64,000 nucleotides of DNA, from contig NZ_CP026994.1 in NCBI RefSeq assembly GCF_013407165.1, positions 958,187-1,022,186 on the forward strand. The letters are read 5' to 3'. Position numbers and translations under genes: made by a program. A model generated the notes under the pieces. The model had not been told where the DNA came from. It searched no databases and was given only the letters and a program-made list of their open reading frames with translations. Origin of the DNA: Nitrosopumilus oxyclinae (GTDB lineage: Archaea > Thermoproteota > Nitrososphaeria > Nitrososphaerales > Nitrosopumilaceae). Below, in pieces: positions 8,669 through 18,685 of this stretch (position 1 is the stretch's first letter; every line of letters starts with the position of its first letter).

Positions 8669-9979
8669 TTGACATCCAACCCAGAATTACAGTCAGAGAT
8701 TTCATTACTATCACAGTTTAAAGAAACACGCAGTAGAACGCTAGAACTTGTAAAAACATTAGAAAAAGATGATTTTGTAGTTCAAACTGCATTTTTTATG
8801 AGTCCACCAAAATGGCACATTGGACATGTAAGTTGGATTTATGAAACAATAATGAATAAGATTGATAAAAATTACGAATTTTATTCTAAAGAATTTTCAG
8901 AATACCTAAATTCATACTATCAGCAATTTGGAGTACCTCATGACAAAGGTTTGAGAGGAGTTGTGTCAAGACCAACAACTGATCAAATTTTTCAATATTT
9001 TAATACAATAAATCAAAAAGTAGAGAAATTCATTCAAACCCAAACGCTTAGTGAAGATGATGTCAAACTTATCATGACAGGATTTCATCATGAATGTCAA
9101 CATCAAGAACTCCTAGTGTATGATTTACAACATTTACTTGCAGAACAATACCGACCTGTAAAGAAAAATGAAATTGTAAAACAGCCAATCGTCGATAGAA
9201 AATCAATCCAAATTAAGGGAGGATTATACATCATGGGGAATACAGGAAAAGAGTTTTGCTACGATATTGAATTACCAGAACACAAAGTTTACCTTAATGA
9301 TTATAAAATTGACGAATTTCCTGTAACAAACAAGCAATATCTAGAATTCATGGAAGCTGGAGGATATGAGACTTACAAATACTGGTTATCAGACGGATGG
9401 GAAAAAGTCAAAGAAAACAAATGGGAATCTCCAATGTATTGGGAAAAAGTTGATGGTAAATGGCATACAAGAGACTTTTTAGGAATTAGAGAAATCAATT
9501 CAAACGAGCCAGTATGCCATGTAAGTTTCTACGAAGCAGATGCATATTGTAAATGGGCAGGAAAAAGACTCCCAACAGAGGCTGAATGGGAAAAAGCTGC
9601 TTGTTGGAATGAATACAAGCAAGAGAAAACTACTTTCCCATGGGGAAATGAAAATCCAACAAATGAAAAATGTAATTTACTAGAATCATATCACTGGGGA
9701 TGTTCTGAAATTGGAACATACCCAAATGGGACTAGTCATTCAGGATGTCAACAAATGATCGGAGATGTTTGGGAATGGACATCATCAGAGTATACAGGGT
9801 ACCCAGGATTCAAATCAGGATTTGATGAATACAATGACAAATGGTTTACAAATCAAAAAGTTTTGAGAGGAGGTTCTTTTGGAACTCCAAAGATGTCAAT
9901 TAGAGGAAGTTACAGAAATTTCTTCAGATTAGATGAAAGATGGTTATTTTCAGGTTTCAGATGTGCTGAAAATATTTAA
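8669..9979 (+). CDS. egtB: ergothioneine synthase EgtB-like sulfoxide synthase
   Basis: A 436-aa two-domain protein: an N-terminal DinB-like four-helix domain and a C-terminal formylglycine-generating-enzyme (FGE) domain. The iron site of the family is visible as KWHIGH (His50/His53) and the HxxxHxE motif at His141-His145-Glu147. The FGE part ends in GGSFGTPK and LFSGFRCAEN. EgtB joins hercynine to a thiol donor using oxygen and Fe(II). TTG start with an AT-rich TATA-like stretch about 20 nt upstream. It converges on egtD with a 4-nt overlap of stop regions, and that pairing supports ergothioneine synthesis. Whether the thiol is cysteine or gamma-glutamylcysteine is unknown. Confidence 0.9.
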   Translation: MTSNPELQSEISLLSQFKETRSRTLELVKTLEKDDFVVQTAFFMSPPKWHIGHVSWIYETIMNKIDKNYEFYSKEFSEYLNSYYQQFGVPHDKGLRGVVSRPTTDQIFQYFNTINQKVEKFIQTQTLSEDDVKLIMTGFHHECQHQELLVYDLQHLLAEQYRPVKKNEIVKQPIVDRKSIQIKGGLYIMGNTGKEFCYDIELPEHKVYLNDYKIDEFPVTNKQYLEFMEAGGYETYKYWLSDGWEKVKENKWESPMYWEKVDGKWHTRDFLGIREINSNEPVCHVSFYEADAYCKWAGKRLPTEAEWEKAACWNEYKQEKTTFPWGNENPTNEKCNLLESYHWGCSEIGTYPNGTSHSGCQQMIGDVWEWTSSEYTGYPGFKSGFDEYNDKWFTNQKVLRGGSFGTPKMSIRGSYRNFFRLDERWLFSGFRCAENI

Positions 9980-10998
9980 TTTTTTGATACTAAAGTTAAT
10001 GAAAAATTAGTTTTCTCATCTAACCAAGTATGATTAATTTTGAATCCAGTACTTGTAAAAAGTGTTTTAATTTGGTCTAGAGTAAATTTATGAGAATGTT
10101 CAGTATGAATCAACTCATTTTTTTCCAAATTTAATAAAAGACCAGATTTTGAAATGACAACAGATTGATTCACTAAAGATTTCAAATACATTTCAATTCG
10201 CTGATCCTCTTTATTGTAAATAGAATAATGAGAAAAATTATCTAAATTAAAATCTGCATCAAGTTCATCATTTATTCTAGATAGAACATTGAGATTAAAT
10301 TCAGCAGTAATACCTTGTTTATCATTATATGCAGATTCTAAAATTTGCGAATCCTTTACCAGATCCAAACCAATTAAAAATAAATCACCAGATTTCATGG
10401 TAGAATTTATTTTTTCTAAAAAGATTTTACCATCAGTAGGAGAAAAATTTCCAAAGCTAGAACCTAAAAATAGAATTAAATTATTTTTATCATCATAATT
10501 TTTTAAAAATTCTAACCCACCCTCATATGTGTCAATAATTCCAGTAATTCGAAGATTATCATAATCTTGTAAAAGTTGTTCTGAACTTTCAGCTAGTATT
10601 TCAGAGATATCAATAGGGAAATATTCTGTAGTTTGTTGCATTTGAGTGAAAATATCAAGTAATAATCGCGTTTTTACAGATGCCCCACTACCAAGTTCAA
10701 CTAATCTAAAGGAATCATCAATAAATGAAGGCAATTCAGTCTTTAACTTTTTCAAAATAGCAATTTCAGTTCTTGTAGGATAGTATTCAGGAAGGGTACA
10801 AATTTTTTCAAACAAGTCAGACCCTTTTTTATCATAGAAAAATTTAGGCACGATAAATTTAGATTCCCTATTCAAGCTTGAAGAGATCTCTTCAGCAAAT
10901 GTTTTCTCGATTTTACTAGCATGAGGTTTAAAATATTGAAGTTTAGAATCTATTACATATTTTTTATAATCAGGATGTTTTTGGATTGCTTTATTCAA
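9976..10998 (-). CDS. egtD: L-histidine N-alpha-methyltransferase (EgtD)
   Basis: EgtD trimethylates histidine to hercynine with SAM, the first step of ergothioneine synthesis. The 340-aa protein shows the family N-terminal segment KYFYDKKGS-like (PKFFYDKKGSDLFEKIC), the YYPTRTE motif, the SAM loop VELGSGAS and LILFLGSSFGNF. TTG start. It is convergent with egtB, overlapping by 4 nt. No egtA, egtC or egtE is visible in the window. Confidence 0.92.
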   Translation of the reverse strand: MNKAIQKHPDYKKYVIDSKLQYFKPHASKIEKTFAEEISSSLNRESKFIVPKFFYDKKGSDLFEKICTLPEYYPTRTEIAILKKLKTELPSFIDDSFRLVELGSGASVKTRLLLDIFTQMQQTTEYFPIDISEILAESSEQLLQDYDNLRITGIIDTYEGGLEFLKNYDDKNNLILFLGSSFGNFSPTDGKIFLEKINSTMKSGDLFLIGLDLVKDSQILESAYNDKQGITAEFNLNVLSRINDELDADFNLDNFSHYSIYNKEDQRIEMYLKSLVNQSVVISKSGLLLNLEKNELIHTEHSHKFTLDQIKTLFTSTGFKINHTWLDEKTNFSLTLVSKN

Positions 10999-11090
10999 GT
11001 ATTAAACCGGTCTTTGTTTAACATAAATGCTTTATCCCAAATTTTACGCATGAATAATATTTCTTGATATACTTCTTCATTCAACAATAA

Positions 11091-12059
11091 ATGTTGGGTG
11101 AAATTCTCAGAGTAGAACATTTGAAAAAATATTTTACAAAAAAAGGAATATTTGGGGAAAAATCAGTAACTGTGAGAGCTACTGATGATATATCATTTTC
11201 ATTAAAAAAAGGCGAAGTTTTTGTGTTAGCAGGGGAATCAGGTTCAGGAAAATCAACCATTGCAAAATTAATTCTTAAATCAATCCAATCAGATTCAGGA
11301 AAAATATTTTTTGAAGAACAGGAAATCGATGATAAAAAAGAAAATTTAGTAAAAATTAGAATGAATTGCCAAATGATACATCAAGATCCATACGACTCCA
11401 TCAACCCCAGAATGAAGATTGGTGACATCATATCTGAACCACTTGAAATTCATAAAATTGGGAACAAGGAGGATAGAACCAAAAGAGTAATCGAAGTACT
11501 CCATGAAGTAAAATTAGAACCAGCTGAAGACATTGTAAAAAGATACCCACACATGTTGTCAGGCGGACAAAGACAGAGAGTAGTACTGGCAAGAGCTTTG
11601 GCACTAAAACCCAAAATAATACTAGCAGATGAACCAGTTTCTATGTTAGATGTATCAATTAGAGCTGAAATGTTAGAATTGATGCAAGAATTACAGAGAA
11701 AATACAACATTTCATTTATCTACATCACACATGATTTGGCTACTGCCAGATATTTTGGTCAAAGAATAGGGATTTTGTACATGGGGAAAATTGTTGAAAT
11801 TGGACCAATTAATCAAGTGCTGGTAAAACCAAGGCATCCTTACACTCAAGCATTAATTGATGCTATTTCAGAGCCTGATCCGGATAATTTACACAAGGAG
11901 AAGAAAATCAGAATCAATGATCCGTTAGATATTGATGTGTATCAAGGATGTAGATTTAGAGCAAGATGTCAATATGCCATTGAAAAATGTATAGAAGAAC
12001 CAAGATTAGAAGAAAATAGTGCAGACCATTACTCAGCCTGTTTTGTAAAACTAGACTAG
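11091..12059 (+). CDS. oligopeptide/dipeptide ABC transporter ATPase (OppF/DppF type)
   Basis: ABC ATPase of 322 aa with Walker A GESGSGKST, Q-loop, signature LSGGQRQRV, Walker B IILADEP and H-loop ITHDLA. The C-terminal region has GCRFRARC, then EKC and SAC, the cysteine motif typical of OppD/OppF-type subunits. It would power import of peptides or similar solutes. No permease or second ATPase gene adjoins it, so it is an orphan here. A related binding-protein gene lies at 44928. It is divergent from egtD and overlaps the smc stop by 4 nt. Confidence 0.92.
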   Translation: MLGEILRVEHLKKYFTKKGIFGEKSVTVRATDDISFSLKKGEVFVLAGESGSGKSTIAKLILKSIQSDSGKIFFEEQEIDDKKENLVKIRMNCQMIHQDPYDSINPRMKIGDIISEPLEIHKIGNKEDRTKRVIEVLHEVKLEPAEDIVKRYPHMLSGGQRQRVVLARALALKPKIILADEPVSMLDVSIRAEMLELMQELQRKYNISFIYITHDLATARYFGQRIGILYMGKIVEIGPINQVLVKPRHPYTQALIDAISEPDPDNLHKEKKIRINDPLDIDVYQGCRFRARCQYAIEKCIEEPRLEENSADHYSACFVKLD

Positions 12060-15000
12060 GAAGTTTTCATGGAAGGGATTCGTTTATCTTTGTAAGTGAC
12101 AACATTAGATACCCCATTCTTTGGAAATACCCCGTAGATCAATTTTGCTTTCTGAATTACAGAGTCTTTGAGGGACACCATAATGAATTGACTTTCCTTG
12201 GATCTTTCTTCTAAAATTTTTGCTAATCTTTCTGAATTTGGTGCATCAAGGTGAGCATCAACTTCATCAAAGAGATAGAATGGAGATGGTTTTAGTTTTT
12301 GTAATGCTAGAACAAATACAATTGCGGCCAATGTTTTTTCACCACCACTAATTGATGTGGATTCTCTTTTGGGTTTATTTGGGAATTGGATTAGATATGA
12401 AATTCCAGAATTGAATATGTCATCTTCATTTTGTAATTCCAACCATGCATTCCCATCAGTCATTTTATTGAAAATTAAACGAATTTCTTTATCGACTTTA
12501 TCAAATGCATCTAAGAATGTTTGTCGTTTATCTTTTTCAATATCTTCAATAAATTTGACAATAGAATTTCTTTCAGCTTCAAGAGAATTCTTTCTTGTAG
12601 ACATGGAACGATATCCATAAGATACCTCAAGGTATGTTTCAGGTGCTTTAGCATTTAATGCATTTAGCGAAGATAATTCAGTAGTTAATCCATGTACAAT
12701 TGACTCAACATCAAATGTTTCCATATCTTTATCAAATCCAAACGTAGATAGAATTTGTTGTAGTTTAGCCTCATTTTCAACTAAATCTTTAAGATCACGA
12801 GTAAGTGAATCTGTTTGACGCTCTATAGTATTGATTTGTTTTGTCAATTCTCTATCTTGTTCAGTTAATACTTTGAGTTTATCATCAAATTCTTTTAGAT
12901 GTCCAATAGATGAGCCAGATGTAGAAATTAATTCTTGTTCTTTTTCACGCAATGATACAAGAACTTGATTCTTGGATTCTTTCTGAATTTCCAAGTCATG
13001 TATTTTTGTTTCAAGTTCTTTGTATTCTAGATTCAAGGAATTTGTTTCAGCATCAAGACGATTAGATTGAGATTTTTCTCTATTGTATTGAGTTTGTAAT
13101 GTTGTTTGTTGGGAAGATTTATCACGATATTCATTCATTATTGTAGTGTATAATTTCTCAATGTCAGATTTTTTAATATTAATTCTGGATAATTCAGAAG
13201 CAATTCTATCTTGTTCTCCACTAGCATAATTTTCTTCAACAATAGTTATTCTTTCTTGTAATGATTCTACATGAGATTCGCAAGTATTCACTTCAGATTC
13301 AATTACATTATTTCTTGAAGTAAGATCTGAAATTCTTTTTGAAAGTTGCTCCTTCATACTATGTGCAGAAGTGAGTCTAGATTTCAAATTTGAATAATTT
13401 TCAGTTGTAGAGGTTAGTGAATTTTCAGACATGGATAGACGATCATCATAAGACTGGATGGAATCCTCTAATTTTTTTAATGAATATTTTTTCTTTAACA
13501 TGTATTTTTTAATTATACTAATTGACTGGAATAATCCATCAATATCACTACTCATAGAGATTAATTTTGTGAGTTTAGATATTTTGGAGTTAATATCAAT
13601 GATTACTGTACCACCTTTTTCTTCAAAGAATTCACCATCAAGTGTTACAGATTTGTAACCCTTTTGAGAGACATTATAAGCAGATTCCCTATTCTCAGTA
13701 AGCACAATATTGCCAAATAGGAAAGTTTTGAGGGAAGCATATGCAGGATCACATGTAACGTAGTTGGCAAGTATGCCGATTACACCAGATTCTTTTGGTA
13801 GAGATAGTTTGAATTGTGGAATTGCATCTAGTGGAATTATCTTTAATTTTGGAAGATTTTTACTTCGTGCAACTTCAGCTATGCCAAGTAAAGTTGCAAA
13901 ATCTTTTACAACAATTGCTTTAATCCAATCAGAACTAACTGCTAAAACTGAACGCTCGTATTTTTTTTCCCATGAAATCATTTCATAAACTAATCCATCA
14001 ATGCCAAGTTTGTCTGCATCTTCTTTTAATTTAGCAACAGTGTAATCTTCATGCATGAATCCCTGTACAGTTTTAATTTTTGATTCATATTGATTTGCAG
14101 CTTTATTTGATTTCTCTAAAATAAATTCCAACTCATCCATATCATTATGTATTTTTGATTTTCTATCATGGAGTTTTTGAATTCTTGATTTTAATTCAGT
14201 AATAGATGCATTATGATTATTCAACATAGATTCCAGTTTAGATTGGTAACCAGTTAATGAAACAATATCATGTTCTAATTCAGAGAGTTTAGCAGTATTT
14301 GTGTCAATTTTGATTTTGGATTCATCTTTCTCATGTAAAACTTTGGATAATTTTAGTTGTACATCATTGAGTTGACTTGTAAGAGATTTGATTTTATTAT
14401 CAATTTCAGATTTTTTAGCTGCTGCTTCTGATTGTTCTGTAAGTATTTTATTTCTTTGAGAGTCAATAATTTGTAAATCTTCATTGATTTTATTTTTCTT
14501 TAAATCTGTTTCATCAATAGATATTTTTATTTTTTGAAGTTGTGTATCAATATCAGATCTAGCTTGATTAATTTCAGCAATTTCATTTTGTATTTCAGGT
14601 AATCTTAAATTAATTTGCTCTAATCGTTTCTTTGATGCAGAAATTGCACTATTGTCTATCTCATATTGTTCCATTGCAGAACTAATTTCAACATCAAGAG
14701 TAGCTTTTGCTTGACTGTAATCATTAGCTTCAGCCATCAACTTTGTCTTTTCAGTTTCCAAAGCACCAATTTCTTCTCTCAAAGTATTTCTTTGAGTGCT
14801 AAACGTTGTGATTTCAGCATTTAATGCATTCAAATTGGATTCTTTTGCCGATTTTTGGCTTGAAATAACCTTCATTTTGTTTGCTGCAGCAATGGCCTTG
14901 TAACGATTTAACTCACGTTCTAAAATATCATGACGTAATTTTTGATTTCTTTCTTCCTCTAATTCATCTATTCTTTTTTTGATTTCGCCCATTTTGGCAA

Positions 15001-15580
15001 GAGCAATTTCTAAACGTCTATCTGCCTCATCTAATTGTTTTATAGATTCTACTTTTTTATCATCAAAGTATGATAGACCAATTAAATCTTCAATTGTTTT
15101 TCTTTTTTCTTCTGAAGTGAATTCAGATATTCTAGTTACAGTTCCTTGTTGGACAGCATTGAGTTGACCCAAACCGGCATTTGCCATATCAAGTAAATCA
15201 AGAATATGACTTCGATTTGTTTTCTTTTTATTTAGATAGTATGTGTTTTCGCCGTTAGCATCCATCTCTCTTGTAATTTCAACTGCATCAGAATCTACTG
15301 GAATTTTTCTATCAGAGTTATCAAAATGAACACTTGATCTTGCCATTTTTGGTCCATGTCTTGCTCCTTCAATATCATGAATTAGAGATCGCAATTTATC
15401 CACTCTCATTACTTTTGGTTTATTTTCACCCATTGCAAAAATAATGGCATCCAAGATGTTACTTTTACCAGAACCATTTGGACCTGAAATTGAAACTAGT
15501 CCGGGTTCGAACTGTACAGTAGTATTCTTAAATCCAAATGATTTGAAACCGAAGATCTCAACTTTTTTAACATGAACCAA
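12056..15580 (-). CDS. smc: chromosome segregation protein SMC
   Basis: Full-length 1174-aa structural maintenance of chromosomes ATPase. Walker A GPNGSGKSN lies near residue 33. Two long coiled coils flank a hinge at about residues 510-680 (GIDGLVYEMI, then LTLDGEFFE-like VTLDGEFFEEKGG). The C-terminal head has the signature SISGGEKTLA and Walker B FYLFDEVDAHLD. It condenses and organises the chromosome, normally with ScpA/ScpB-type partners that are not in this window. ATG start. Its end overlaps that of the OppF-type gene. Confidence 0.97.
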   Translation of the reverse strand: MVHVKKVEIFGFKSFGFKNTTVQFEPGLVSISGPNGSGKSNILDAIIFAMGENKPKVMRVDKLRSLIHDIEGARHGPKMARSSVHFDNSDRKIPVDSDAVEITREMDANGENTYYLNKKKTNRSHILDLLDMANAGLGQLNAVQQGTVTRISEFTSEEKRKTIEDLIGLSYFDDKKVESIKQLDEADRRLEIALAKMGEIKKRIDELEEERNQKLRHDILERELNRYKAIAAANKMKVISSQKSAKESNLNALNAEITTFSTQRNTLREEIGALETEKTKLMAEANDYSQAKATLDVEISSAMEQYEIDNSAISASKKRLEQINLRLPEIQNEIAEINQARSDIDTQLQKIKISIDETDLKKNKINEDLQIIDSQRNKILTEQSEAAAKKSEIDNKIKSLTSQLNDVQLKLSKVLHEKDESKIKIDTNTAKLSELEHDIVSLTGYQSKLESMLNNHNASITELKSRIQKLHDRKSKIHNDMDELEFILEKSNKAANQYESKIKTVQGFMHEDYTVAKLKEDADKLGIDGLVYEMISWEKKYERSVLAVSSDWIKAIVVKDFATLLGIAEVARSKNLPKLKIIPLDAIPQFKLSLPKESGVIGILANYVTCDPAYASLKTFLFGNIVLTENRESAYNVSQKGYKSVTLDGEFFEEKGGTVIIDINSKISKLTKLISMSSDIDGLFQSISIIKKYMLKKKYSLKKLEDSIQSYDDRLSMSENSLTSTTENYSNLKSRLTSAHSMKEQLSKRISDLTSRNNVIESEVNTCESHVESLQERITIVEENYASGEQDRIASELSRINIKKSDIEKLYTTIMNEYRDKSSQQTTLQTQYNREKSQSNRLDAETNSLNLEYKELETKIHDLEIQKESKNQVLVSLREKEQELISTSGSSIGHLKEFDDKLKVLTEQDRELTKQINTIERQTDSLTRDLKDLVENEAKLQQILSTFGFDKDMETFDVESIVHGLTTELSSLNALNAKAPETYLEVSYGYRSMSTRKNSLEAERNSIVKFIEDIEKDKRQTFLDAFDKVDKEIRLIFNKMTDGNAWLELQNEDDIFNSGISYLIQFPNKPKRESTSISGGEKTLAAIVFVLALQKLKPSPFYLFDEVDAHLDAPNSERLAKILEERSKESQFIMVSLKDSVIQKAKLIYGVFPKNGVSNVVTYKDKRIPSMKTS

Positions 15581-15761
15581 TGATAATAATTTCTCATTAC
15601 GTAGGATAATCGATGGTTAACAAGTTTAGTTGACAGAATTGATTAATTTTTCTTGTTGTGTTATGATATTTTTCGTAGCGGTTGAAAAGAAAATAATAAT
15701 TTTTTATTTAATGATCGCATAATTACGCCTACTATAATTACTAAGAAATAATTCTAAAAAC

Positions 15762-16499
15762 ATGGTTAAGCTTGGGTTAATCCAGACTGCATCACAAAGT
15801 ACTAATCAAAAAGGAATTTCTCATGCAGTAAAAATTCTTAAAAAATTAGGAAGGAATAACACAGACATTGTGTGCCTGCCAGAACAGTGGCTAAAAAATA
15901 ACGAGATCAATGATTTTGATTTAGAGTTTTCAGAGTTTAAAAAAATATCAAAGGAATTCAGCATGACCATAATTCCAGGAGCGTTTTATGAAATTACAAA
16001 GAAAAAAACATCCATCATATCGCCAGTGATTGGGCCAAAGGGAGAATTCATAGGCAAACAAGAGAAAATTCATCCTTTTGACTATGAAAAAAACAGTGTA
16101 AAACCAGGAAATGAGGCTAAAATCTTCAATACCGCATGCAAGTTTGGAGTGATAATTTGCTATGATATGGTGTTTCCAAAAGTAGCAAATACACTGGTAA
16201 AAAAAGGAGCCCAAGTTTTGTTTTCACCTAGTAGAATAGTTAGGAGAGGAATTGAGCCTTGGCAAATGTATGTTCAAGTCAGATCCTTAGAAAATAGAAT
16301 ACCAATCTTAGCAGCAAATGTTGAAAATAAGAGATTCGGAGGAAACAGTCTCATCATAGATTTGAATGAAAAAAACAAAATAGTCACAACAAAAGTTATG
16401 AAATTAAATGGAGAATGCGGAGTTAGTAAAGAGTTTGATTTGAATAAATATGAAAAGAGTAGAAAGATAAGATTTTCAGATTCTAATAATTTTCAGTGA
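15762..16499 (+). CDS. carbon-nitrogen hydrolase (nitrilase superfamily)
   Basis: A 245-aa nitrilase-superfamily hydrolase. The catalytic triad is visible: Glu in CLPEQW, Lys in GKQEKIHPF and Cys in VIICYDMVFP. These enzymes hydrolyse amides, omega-amides or nitriles, and the substrate cannot be told from sequence alone. ATG start after an AT-rich leader of about 180 bp shared with smc. Its stop directly abuts the stop of the convergent inositol-phosphate synthase gene. Confidence 0.88.
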   Translation: MVKLGLIQTASQSTNQKGISHAVKILKKLGRNNTDIVCLPEQWLKNNEINDFDLEFSEFKKISKEFSMTIIPGAFYEITKKKTSIISPVIGPKGEFIGKQEKIHPFDYEKNSVKPGNEAKIFNTACKFGVIICYDMVFPKVANTLVKKGAQVLFSPSRIVRRGIEPWQMYVQVRSLENRIPILAANVENKRFGGNSLIIDLNEKNKIVTTKVMKLNGECGVSKEFDLNKYEKSRKIRFSDSNNFQ

Positions 16500-17594
16500 C
16501 TAGTCGCCTGCAACAAACTTTTCACATGCATCTTTTGCCAAAGCATCAGAGGTTTGTTCTATAGGATGTTTCATCAAGTATGCACTGGCAGGTTTGATTG
16601 GACCACCAACTCCTCTATCAAGAGCAATTCTTGCTAATCGAATGGCATCAATTACAATACCTGCAGAATTTGCTTTATCATCAACTTCTAAACGTACTTC
16701 CATATTATATGGAATATTTGCCCATTGTCTACCTTCAATTCTCATAAACATGAGTTTTGTATTTCCTAGAAATGGAATAAAATCTGAAGGTCCAACATAG
16801 ATTTGATCATCATCTAATCTTTCCTTAAGTTGACTTTGGACACTTTCAGTCTTAGAGATTCTCTTAGATGCCAGTCTGTCTTGTTCCTTCATGTTTAAGA
16901 AATCAGTATTACCTCCAACATTGATTTGGTATGTTTTTTCAATTTTTGTTCCTCTATCACTACAAAGTTTAGCCAAAGTTCTATGTACAATAGTTGCACC
17001 AACTTGACCCTTGATATCATCACCAATGCAAGGAACATTTGCATCCTCAAACTTTTTTGCCCATTTCTCATCTGATGCAATAAAAGAGGGAATACAATTT
17101 ACAAACGCAGTTTTTGTATCTAAACAAATTTGAGCCCAAAATTCAGTTACTTTATCAGAACCAACTGGCAAATAAGATACAATAATTTCAACACCTTTTT
17201 CTTTGATAATTTTTTTGACCTCTTCAGCTATTTGCTCAGGTGTTTTTGTGCTAACAATAGGTTTAATTCGATTTTCGACCCAAACACCTACTCCATCTAA
17301 AATAGGACTTTCATAGACCAATGCTTCATTTTTTGGCAAATCATCTTTAGCAATCCAATCAACCATGTTTGGATATTCATAAATTGCCTCATGCAATAGT
17401 TTGCCAACTTTATTTTCGCCAACATCAAACCCACAAACAAAGTCAATATCATGAATTCCATATCCTGCTAGTTTATCGTGAATAATACCAGTTACTTCTT
17501 GGGAAGGATTTTTTCTATAATATTCAATTCCTTGAATTAAACCTGAAAAACAATTACCGATACCTACTAAACCAACTTTAATTCTATCAGCCAT
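16500..17594 (-). CDS. ino1: myo-inositol-1-phosphate synthase
   Basis: NAD-dependent enzyme converting glucose-6-phosphate to inositol-1-phosphate, needed for archaeal inositol phospholipids. The protein starts MADRIKVGLVGIGNCFSGL with the Rossmann glycine motif, and continues with FVCGFDVG, VSYLPVGSDK, GDDIKGQVGATI and NVGGNTDFLN. I chose the ATG at 17594 (364 aa). The reading frame stays open to 17702, but the extra 36 residues have no family similarity, overlap the divergent dys promoter, and a TATA-like box (17619-17626) sits 25-32 nt before 17594. Confidence 0.93.
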   Translation of the reverse strand: MADRIKVGLVGIGNCFSGLIQGIEYYRKNPSQEVTGIIHDKLAGYGIHDIDFVCGFDVGENKVGKLLHEAIYEYPNMVDWIAKDDLPKNEALVYESPILDGVGVWVENRIKPIVSTKTPEQIAEEVKKIIKEKGVEIIVSYLPVGSDKVTEFWAQICLDTKTAFVNCIPSFIASDEKWAKKFEDANVPCIGDDIKGQVGATIVHRTLAKLCSDRGTKIEKTYQINVGGNTDFLNMKEQDRLASKRISKTESVQSQLKERLDDDQIYVGPSDFIPFLGNTKLMFMRIEGRQWANIPYNMEVRLEVDDKANSAGIVIDAIRLARIALDRGVGGPIKPASAYLMKHPIEQTSDALAKDACEKFVAGD

Positions 17595-17618
17595 TTGAAA
17601 TTCATTATTGAGAGGGAG

Positions 17619-17626
17619 GTTTAAAG
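17619..17626 (-). promoter_or_regulatory. TATA-like box for ino1
   Basis: On the minus strand the box reads CTTTAAAC, 25-32 nt upstream of the ATG at 17594. It supports the shorter ino1 start and a leaderless message. Confidence 0.45.
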
Positions 17627-17669
17627 TTTCCCCAGATAATTGAAAAATTTCATTCGTTAAAGGCAGGAT

Positions 17670-17677
17670 TTTATATT
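17670..17677 (+). promoter_or_regulatory. TATA-like box for deoxyhypusine synthase
   Basis: TTTATATT lies 24-31 nt upstream of the dys ATG at 17701, the spacing of a leaderless archaeal promoter. It lies inside the over-extended ino1 frame, which argues against that extension. Confidence 0.5.
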
Positions 17678-17700
17678 CGGTACCGACATAGAATGTAATC

Positions 17701-18642
17701 ATGATAGATCCTGGCCGTCCAGTAAAAGATATTCAAATTGATTCAAACATGTCAATTGAAAAAATTTTTGAAGAGTTGTCTCAATCAGGAGGATTTGAGT
17801 CAGTGAACCTATCAAGTGGTTTAGAGATTTTAACAGAAATGATTTCAGATAAACAATGTCTAAGATTTGTTTCATTTGTAGGTGCAGTAGTATCCACAGG
17901 GTTAAGAGGAATAATTAAAGACATGATAAAAAACAAATGGTTTGATGTTGCAATTACAACTTGCGGTGCATTAGATCATGATATTGCTAGACATTTTTCA
18001 CATTACAAAGAAGGGTCATTTACAATGGATGATATGGAACTGGCAAATCAAAACATCCACAGATTAGGAAATGTCCTAGTACCAATGGATAGTTACGGAC
18101 CACTAATTGAAGAAAAAATGCAGTCATTCTTAGAAGAAGAATATCAAAATGGAAACAAAGAGATGAGTACATCTGAAATTTGTAAAATGATTGGAAAACA
18201 TCTTGGCGAAGACTCTTTTCTATACTGGGCATACAAAAATGATATCGACGTAGTAGTTCCAGGAATTATGGACGGAGCAGTAGGAAGTCAAATTTGGTTA
18301 TTTACACAAAAACATGCAGATTTCAAATTAAACATGATTGGAGATGCAAATCTACTATCAGGGTTAATTTTCAAAGCAGAGAAATCAGGAGCATTCATGA
18401 TTGGAGGTGGAATTTCAAAACACCACACATTATGGTGGAACCAATACAGAGAAGGACTAGATTATGCATTTTACATCACTACTGCTCAAGAATTTGATGG
18501 AAGCCTAAGTGGTGCACTTGTACGAGAAGCAATTTCATGGGGAAAAGTTACACAAATAGCAAAACAATCAACACTTCATGCAGAAGTAACAACGATTTTA
18601 CCATTCATTTATGCAGCATTACTTTCAAAAGTAAAAAAATAG
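17701..18642 (+). CDS. dys: deoxyhypusine synthase
   Basis: Transfers the aminobutyl group of spermidine to a lysine of archaeal IF5A, the first step of hypusination. The 313-aa protein has the family NAD-binding segments FVGAVVSTGLRGII, ITTCGALDHDIAR and PGIMDGAVGSQIW. GGGISKHH contains Lys240, which aligns with the catalytic enzyme-intermediate lysine. It starts at ATG 17701 with a TATA-like box 24-31 nt upstream. A PAC2 gene follows after 43 nt on the same strand. Confidence 0.95.
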   Translation: MIDPGRPVKDIQIDSNMSIEKIFEELSQSGGFESVNLSSGLEILTEMISDKQCLRFVSFVGAVVSTGLRGIIKDMIKNKWFDVAITTCGALDHDIARHFSHYKEGSFTMDDMELANQNIHRLGNVLVPMDSYGPLIEEKMQSFLEEEYQNGNKEMSTSEICKMIGKHLGEDSFLYWAYKNDIDVVVPGIMDGAVGSQIWLFTQKHADFKLNMIGDANLLSGLIFKAEKSGAFMIGGGISKHHTLWWNQYREGLDYAFYITTAQEFDGSLSGALVREAISWGKVTQIAKQSTLHAEVTTILPFIYAALLSKVKK

Positions 18643-18685
18643 AATTAGATAAAAGCTATTATTTGATCAATATAGAAAATATTCA

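Noticed and set aside
15490-15515. tRNA T-loop-like GGTTCGAAC
   Set aside because: It is inside the smc coding sequence (Walker A region) with no matching stems.
17595-17702. Longer N-terminus for ino1
   Set aside because: No family similarity and it overlaps the dys promoter and start; a TATA box supports the shorter start.
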